Source: Plakobranchus ocellatus
Taxonomy: Eukaryota > Mollusca > Gastropoda > Plakobranchidae
Assembly: GCA_019648995.1 (NCBI GenBank)
Contig: BLXT01006012.1
Span: 672,643 to 695,040, forward strand
Reading direction: 5' to 3'
DNA length: 22,398 nucleotides
In this document: in pieces, positions 9,801 to 15,800 of the stretch
Numbering within the stretch: the stretch's first letter is position 1
Layout: every line of letters begins with the position of its first letter
Notes under the pieces: generated by a model
What the model saw: only the letters and a program-made list of their open reading frames with translations
Told to the model about the DNA's origin: nothing
The model's database searches: none
Made by a program: the position numbers and the translations under genes

Positions 9801-12800
9801 AAGTGCAGTATGATATCTATCACTGTTTCTTTTTAGAAAAAAAAAAAAAATTAAAAAATGTGTGTCTAACATCAATAAAATTAGAAACATTTGTAAGAGC
9901 TAGTAAATTTAGTATTGCAATGTTTTTTCGTCAAAATAAAAAAAAAAAGTCACAATCATTATGTTCTGGTACAGAATCAAAATGTTGGTGTTTTTCATCA
10001 GAAAAGATATATCAGCTTTATATTATCTGGCAAGTGACTCATTTGCTCTGATATCAAGTTGGTGCGAGATTAAATAAGTTTTGAACTGTTTTTAGATCAA
10101 TCCTGTGAAATCTTTTCTTGCAAATGGGGTTTTTTTTATATTGCTTGGAGTAGAAAGGGGATCTTTAGTTAACATAATTATCAGCTTTGTAAAAATAGAA
10201 TACATTTAAGACAGCCATTAATATTGACAGAGATGAATTGCCTGTTTTAGTGCTTATTTTGATTATAAAATAATCTTAACTAGAGGAAAATCACTAAACT
10301 TTTAGAGTCAAATACAAATGCCAATATGGATGAATGTCACCACTGTGTACTGAATTTTAAAGATTAAAAGACACTTATTCCAAATGCATTTTTGCGGCTC
10401 CAGTACAGACCTTGTGATACTGAAAGTAGTAACTATAAATGTTCTCAAATATTCACACTAAGATCTCTTTAAAAATCAAAATCTGCATTATATATTTTAA
10501 GACTCCCTTCAGTAATGAAGGCATGAATTTGTGATGTAGATTACTTAAGATTTCCTCTCTGTTTTTTTTACAGAAAAAAGACAAACTATGCTCTTTTCTG
10601 CCACACCTACAAGAAAAACAGAGGACTTGGGCAGGATCTCTCTGAAGAAAGAACCATTTTATGTTGGTGTTGATGACAAAAAAGAAGCTGCAACAGTAGA
10701 AGGTTTGGAACAGGTACAATTCCAAGAAATGTGTTTTTAAAAAATCTTATCCTTCATGTTGGATTGATTTTTTCTTGCTGCTAATTTTTCAAAGACTTTA
10801 AATTTTTGTACTTATTATTTTTTATTTTTATTACTTTTTTTTTTTTATTCAGGGCATCACATGTTTTAACAAGCTCATTTTGAAAAGATGATCTGATACA
10901 AATAAATTTGTTTCAAAGAAAGTGAAGTTGTGTTATCTTGCAAGGATTTTATTGAGCTTTTTGAAATAAAATGAAAATGTAATTTTTTAATATTGTTCAT
11001 ACAATGACTAATTTAAGTAGCCATTCTATGATACTATGTTTTCATTTAATATTGATAAATGATTTTTATTATCTCGGCAACAACATGCTTAACAAATTTT
11101 ATGTATGTCATAATTGTATTTTGGGCTAAGGTTTCAAAAGATTCTATCAAATTCTTTGAGCCTTTTGAAATTACAAATGAAAAGAAATGGTGCTCATCAT
11201 CCCTTGTGTATTCTATTTTGAACAAGGGCTATGTGGTCTGTGAGCCAGACAAGAGATTCCTATTGCTTTTCACTTTCTTGAAAAAGAACAAAAAGCGGAA
11301 AGTGATGGTATTCTTCTCCTCTTGCATGGCCGTGAGATTCTACAGTGAGCTGCTCAACTACATTGACCTCAATGTACAGTGTATACACGTAAGTACTGAT
11401 GTAGAATTCTCTAAAATGCGGCCAGTATGCATTGCCTCAACAAGTTTATGCATTCTTGGCAGTCAGAATTTTTTCATTTTGTTTTTATACAAAAATGATC
11501 TTGGTTTAAAAAAAAAAGACTAAATAAGTCACTGCTCTAACAGAATTTTTTAAAATGATTTTCTCCTGTTTAAATTCTGATGTCTGAGTATTTCGACCAA
11601 CTTGGGACCTTGTAGATTTTGTGTCCTCTTTTCTATCAATTTAAAAGTATAGTCCAGCATGACTTCCTCAAATTTCTTGGCCATGGGGAAAAAAAACTAA
11701 TGTGTTCCAGTCAGTGTGTTCAAATGACGAAAGGGGAGTCTAAATGAAAAAAAAGTTGATAAAACTGTGGTTACTCCTCCTGAAAACTGCCCTTAGTTAA
11801 CTGTTAAAAAGCGTTATCGCCCGCCACCGCCCTTTATGGGTGTTGGCGGGAGCGTCCGCTATCGCCCGTTGATACTTGACTATAGCATACACTTTTATAG
11901 TACGGAATAAGCCCCTTTATTTTCTTCACAGTGGCTGGGCCGTAATAGTTTCTGTTGCTTGAAGAGTTCTACTTTCGTTTTCCGTTTACTGTTCTAAAAT
12001 TGAATGAATGGTTACCGAGTAACGATTTTTTCAAAATGACCTTCAACTTGCTCTCGCAACTGACAGACAGATCGATGAATAAAGAAGATGAAGATGAGGG
12101 TAGCCCTGTAGATGATGTTGGAGTTGAAACTGATGATGAAAGTGATGTTATTTTTGATGTAGAGGAGGGAGAAGGTGATGGGCTACGTCTAGACTCTTCC
12201 GAGGATGATGAATCTGAATTTAAATCTAGATCTAGTCCTAGCCCCACTGCCGAGATCGTGTTGTCAATTTTTTTCAATATCCCATAATATCACTGATACT
12301 TAGTGTTATATATCATAAGAAAGTGCATCCAATCTTCTATTTTTTGGTGTTTGAATTATGTTTGTATTTTCCTTGATTTAAAATTTTGTAAAACGTGTAC
12401 TTTTGTAAATTAGGATTATGCCCCTTACACCCGCCATAGGCCATTGTTAATTTCGAGCTGGGCCAGCCCTCTATCAGTTAAATAGATCCCTCTGTGTGCT
12501 TTACAAGACTGTTATGATCATTATGACAAATATTGCTGAATTAAATTACAGGTCTAGATTTTGTTTCTTTGCTTGGTCTAAAGTTAAATATACTAATATT
12601 GAGTGAATAGATAATGAAGGACTAGGCTTTTTTATGATATGGCCATAGATCTTCATTGCAATAAGCCTTAATTATAGCGGCAAAAAGGTTATAATTGCAG
12701 GAATCCATATATTAAACCGTCAATTGTCCTATCACTTTCAAGCTATGTCTATGAAGCAAAGCAAGCTCAGTTTTTTTGTTTTTTTTTGCCTGGACTTGGT

Positions 12801-15800
12801 CCCACTGCTGCTTGTTTTATGTACACATCTAGACTGTATCTTAAGTTAATCTTCAAATTAAAAAAAAAAAGTCTTTTTCTACTTGAACTTTATTTCGTTT
12901 TGCCTGATAGATGAATAAACTATTGCATTTTGCTTGCAAAAGATAAAAAGACATAAAACTGAAAATACTTCATGTGGAGTTCTATATTCTCCTTGCCTTT
13001 ATTTATTTTTGTTTACCTCAGTCATTCTCTCAAAGCATGATCTTTGTCTGTCTATGTTTCAGGGCAAACAAAAGCAAACCAAAAGAACACAGACATTTTT
13101 TGAGTTTTGCAATGCAGATTCTGGGATCCTCCTGTGCACTGATGTAGCTGCCAGAGGTCTAGATATTCCACAGGTGGACTGGATTGTCCAATATGACCCC
13201 CCAGATGATCCGAAGGTAGGCAGGAATATATGACCATTTTCTCTGGAGGTCTCCATTTTCAATCCTCAGTAAAGATTTGATAATGTTAAATTATTAATGT
13301 TGCATTGTATTCTTAAAATGATCATCATCTTTGTAAAATGAAAGATATTTAAGACAGCCATTAATACTGACGGAGATGAAGTACCTTAATCTTTCTGACC
13401 TTTGTTGTAGTGCACATTTTGATTGTTAACAATAAGCTTAAAGAGAAAATAATAAATAAGAGTGAAATACAAATGACATCATAGATGAATGCGACCACTG
13501 CATACTGAATTTTTTAAAGATTAAAAGACATTTGAATTTGTCCTGACATTTCACTCCTTTCAAGAAACGAAGAATAAAGTTCAAAGGAAGTTTTGTATAT
13601 TTTGTGGTTTTTATTATTTTTTTTTTTTTTCAGTTAGTAAAACTTGTAGGGAGGAAGAATGCAGCACCTCAAAAAGAGGAGGAGGGAGAGATTAAGAAAA
13701 GGAAGGAGGTGTGGGGGAGAGGAGAGGAAGGAGGGTGGATGGAGATTTGTTTGAGAAAAAAAAGGATGTGTACAAAAAGTTAAGTTCTTCTGGGGAGGAG
13801 TGAAAGAAAAGAGATTAGTTTCTAACTAGTTTCAAGAAGCATAAGAGTGATTGTACTGTGCAATTTTTTTTTTTTAATGCCCCATCAAATATTACTGTTT
13901 TAAAAATTATTTTTACCCTTTCAGGAATACATCCACCGTGTTGGTAGGACTGCACGTGGTGAGAATGGCCAGGGCAATGCCTTGCTGTTTCTGAACCCTC
14001 AAGAGCTTGCGTTCTTACGCTACCTGAGGCAGGCCAAGGTTCAACTCAATGAGTTTCAGTTTCAGTGGAATAAAGTAGCCAACATACAACCACAAGTCAG
14101 TTTAACACATTTACTCTATCTCTCTTTGTTCTGTGTGTTTGCACTTTCCAGTTTTAGTTTATGTATTACAATTTTTTTTAAAATCATAATTTGTTTTGTT
14201 CCATTGATTAATTATATATTAGTATGTTGTTGTTTTTTTTTTGAAGCAAGACTTTCTGGGATAAAACTTTCTTTTTCCTTCGGTATATTCTTTTTTACTT
14301 ATTCTCAATTTATTGTTATGCTTAAGCTGTGAATAATATTGCTTCATTTTAATCAGATCTTAATTACGAGTCCATAACTGCTCTTTCACTTTTTTTTTTG
14401 TTTTATTCAAGTTGGAAAAACTTATCAGCAAGAACTTCTACCTTCATAAAGCTGCCCAGGAAGGTTTCAAAGCCTATGTTCGTGCCTACGCATCTCACAA
14501 GCAAAAGGGAATCTTTGACGTGACAAAGATTGATGTGACAAAAGCAGCCAAAGCCTTTGGTTTTGCTGTGGCTCCCTATGTTGATTTACGTATCCTTTTC
14601 GTGAAGTTCATCTTGTCAACAGTGTCATGTGAGTCTGTGTTAGAAGGAGAAGAACCAAGTTGTAGGTGGTGCAGTGGCTAATAAACTAGTACTGCAATCT
14701 GTAAGGAGGTTTCTGTCAAAAGTTTGATTCTGTCATTGGCATTTTTTCCAGCAATGCCTAATATCTGTGTGATCATTTAGTGTAGATAGGCTAGGAAAAA
14801 CTGCTAACAAACTGTTACACTGGCTGCAGCTTCTCTTTCATTTGATCAAAAGTTTGCATGTTGAGTCAAAATTGTTTGCTCTTTCAAAAACTAAAATGCT
14901 TTAAAGGTAACATAAAAAAAAAACCATTGCTGACTGTTTGTAATTAATTTTACAATTTTATTTAAATAAGGCTCCTGCAATATTAAACAAGTTTATGTAA
15001 TTTTCCATTTCTTTAGCTGTAGCTTTGAAAGGGAAATTCAAAGCAATATGGCAAATATAAAAAGTGTAACTTATGCAAGGAAGGAATAAAAGATTATGCC
15101 TAACAGTTTCTGGACCAATATAAATTATACCAAGCCCTCACCTGAGAATGCATTCCCTTCGTAAAGGGTATATATGAATGCTTTTTCAACACATTTATTA
15201 AAGTCCTATTACTTCAGTGGCTCTGGTCTTTACTTCAACAGATTGTCACTAATACCTGCCTCTATCTTATTCAAGCAGTGTTTCTCTCTGGAGTTTACTT
15301 GGACTTATTTGATATACATGATATGATAATGTTAACTTGGGTTGGGCACATAGTTTTGTCCTTAAGGTAGATTTTCTTTAGATGTAAATGTAGATTGATA
15401 TATAAATATAAAAATTATAATTTAGCTCTTTGTGAAGCTTGCATTTGATAAGATTAAGAACATACTTTTTTTACAATATCACATAATGATACCCAAGGGA
15501 AAATGACTATGTGACTGGCATGAGATTTAAATCCTTTTAACGTTAATGGTGTTAGGTCCATATTCCAGCTAGGTCTGATCTTGACTTGAGTATATAAAGA
15601 ATTGGCGCTAGCCTTCTAGATGTGCTTTAAAATGCATATCTTCTGGCAGTCCTGTAATTCCAGCTGTCTTTATGTGGACATTGCCCTGCGCTTTATCGTT
15701 GTAGTTGTAAAAATGTAAATATATTAATAGAGTGGTAACATTGGTTGTTCAAAGCCAAGAGGGCAGTTCAATGTTTTTCCAAAATACTCCACATAAAGAA

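Larger units (their letters stand above)
8648..10573 (+). other. intron between exons e and f
   Basis: Holds the SINE-like insert bracketed by 44-bp direct repeats (8919-9421) and copy 1 of a sequence pair shared with a later intron (10185-10375). The open frame at 9803-10051 runs through A-runs and has no recognisable domain. Confidence 0.75.
13216..13924 (+). other. intron between exons h and i
   Basis: Contains copy 2 of the intronic repeat pair (13329-13535), then a long T-run ending in a strong acceptor-like CAG (13633) and a polypurine tract. The functional acceptor is TTTCAG at 13919-13924, chosen because the conserved [11 protein letters not shown] follows it. Confidence 0.75.

Noticed and set aside
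11059-11523. 154-codon open frame as a separate protein
   Set aside because: Only its middle (11227-11388) is coding, as helicase exon g; both ends are intron.
11969-12277. Ser-rich minus-strand frame opposite the acidic ORF
   Set aside because: Shadow of the Asp/Glu-rich plus-strand frame.
15146-15181. Small hairpin GCATTC...GAATGC
   Set aside because: Six-base stem, readily expected by chance in this composition.
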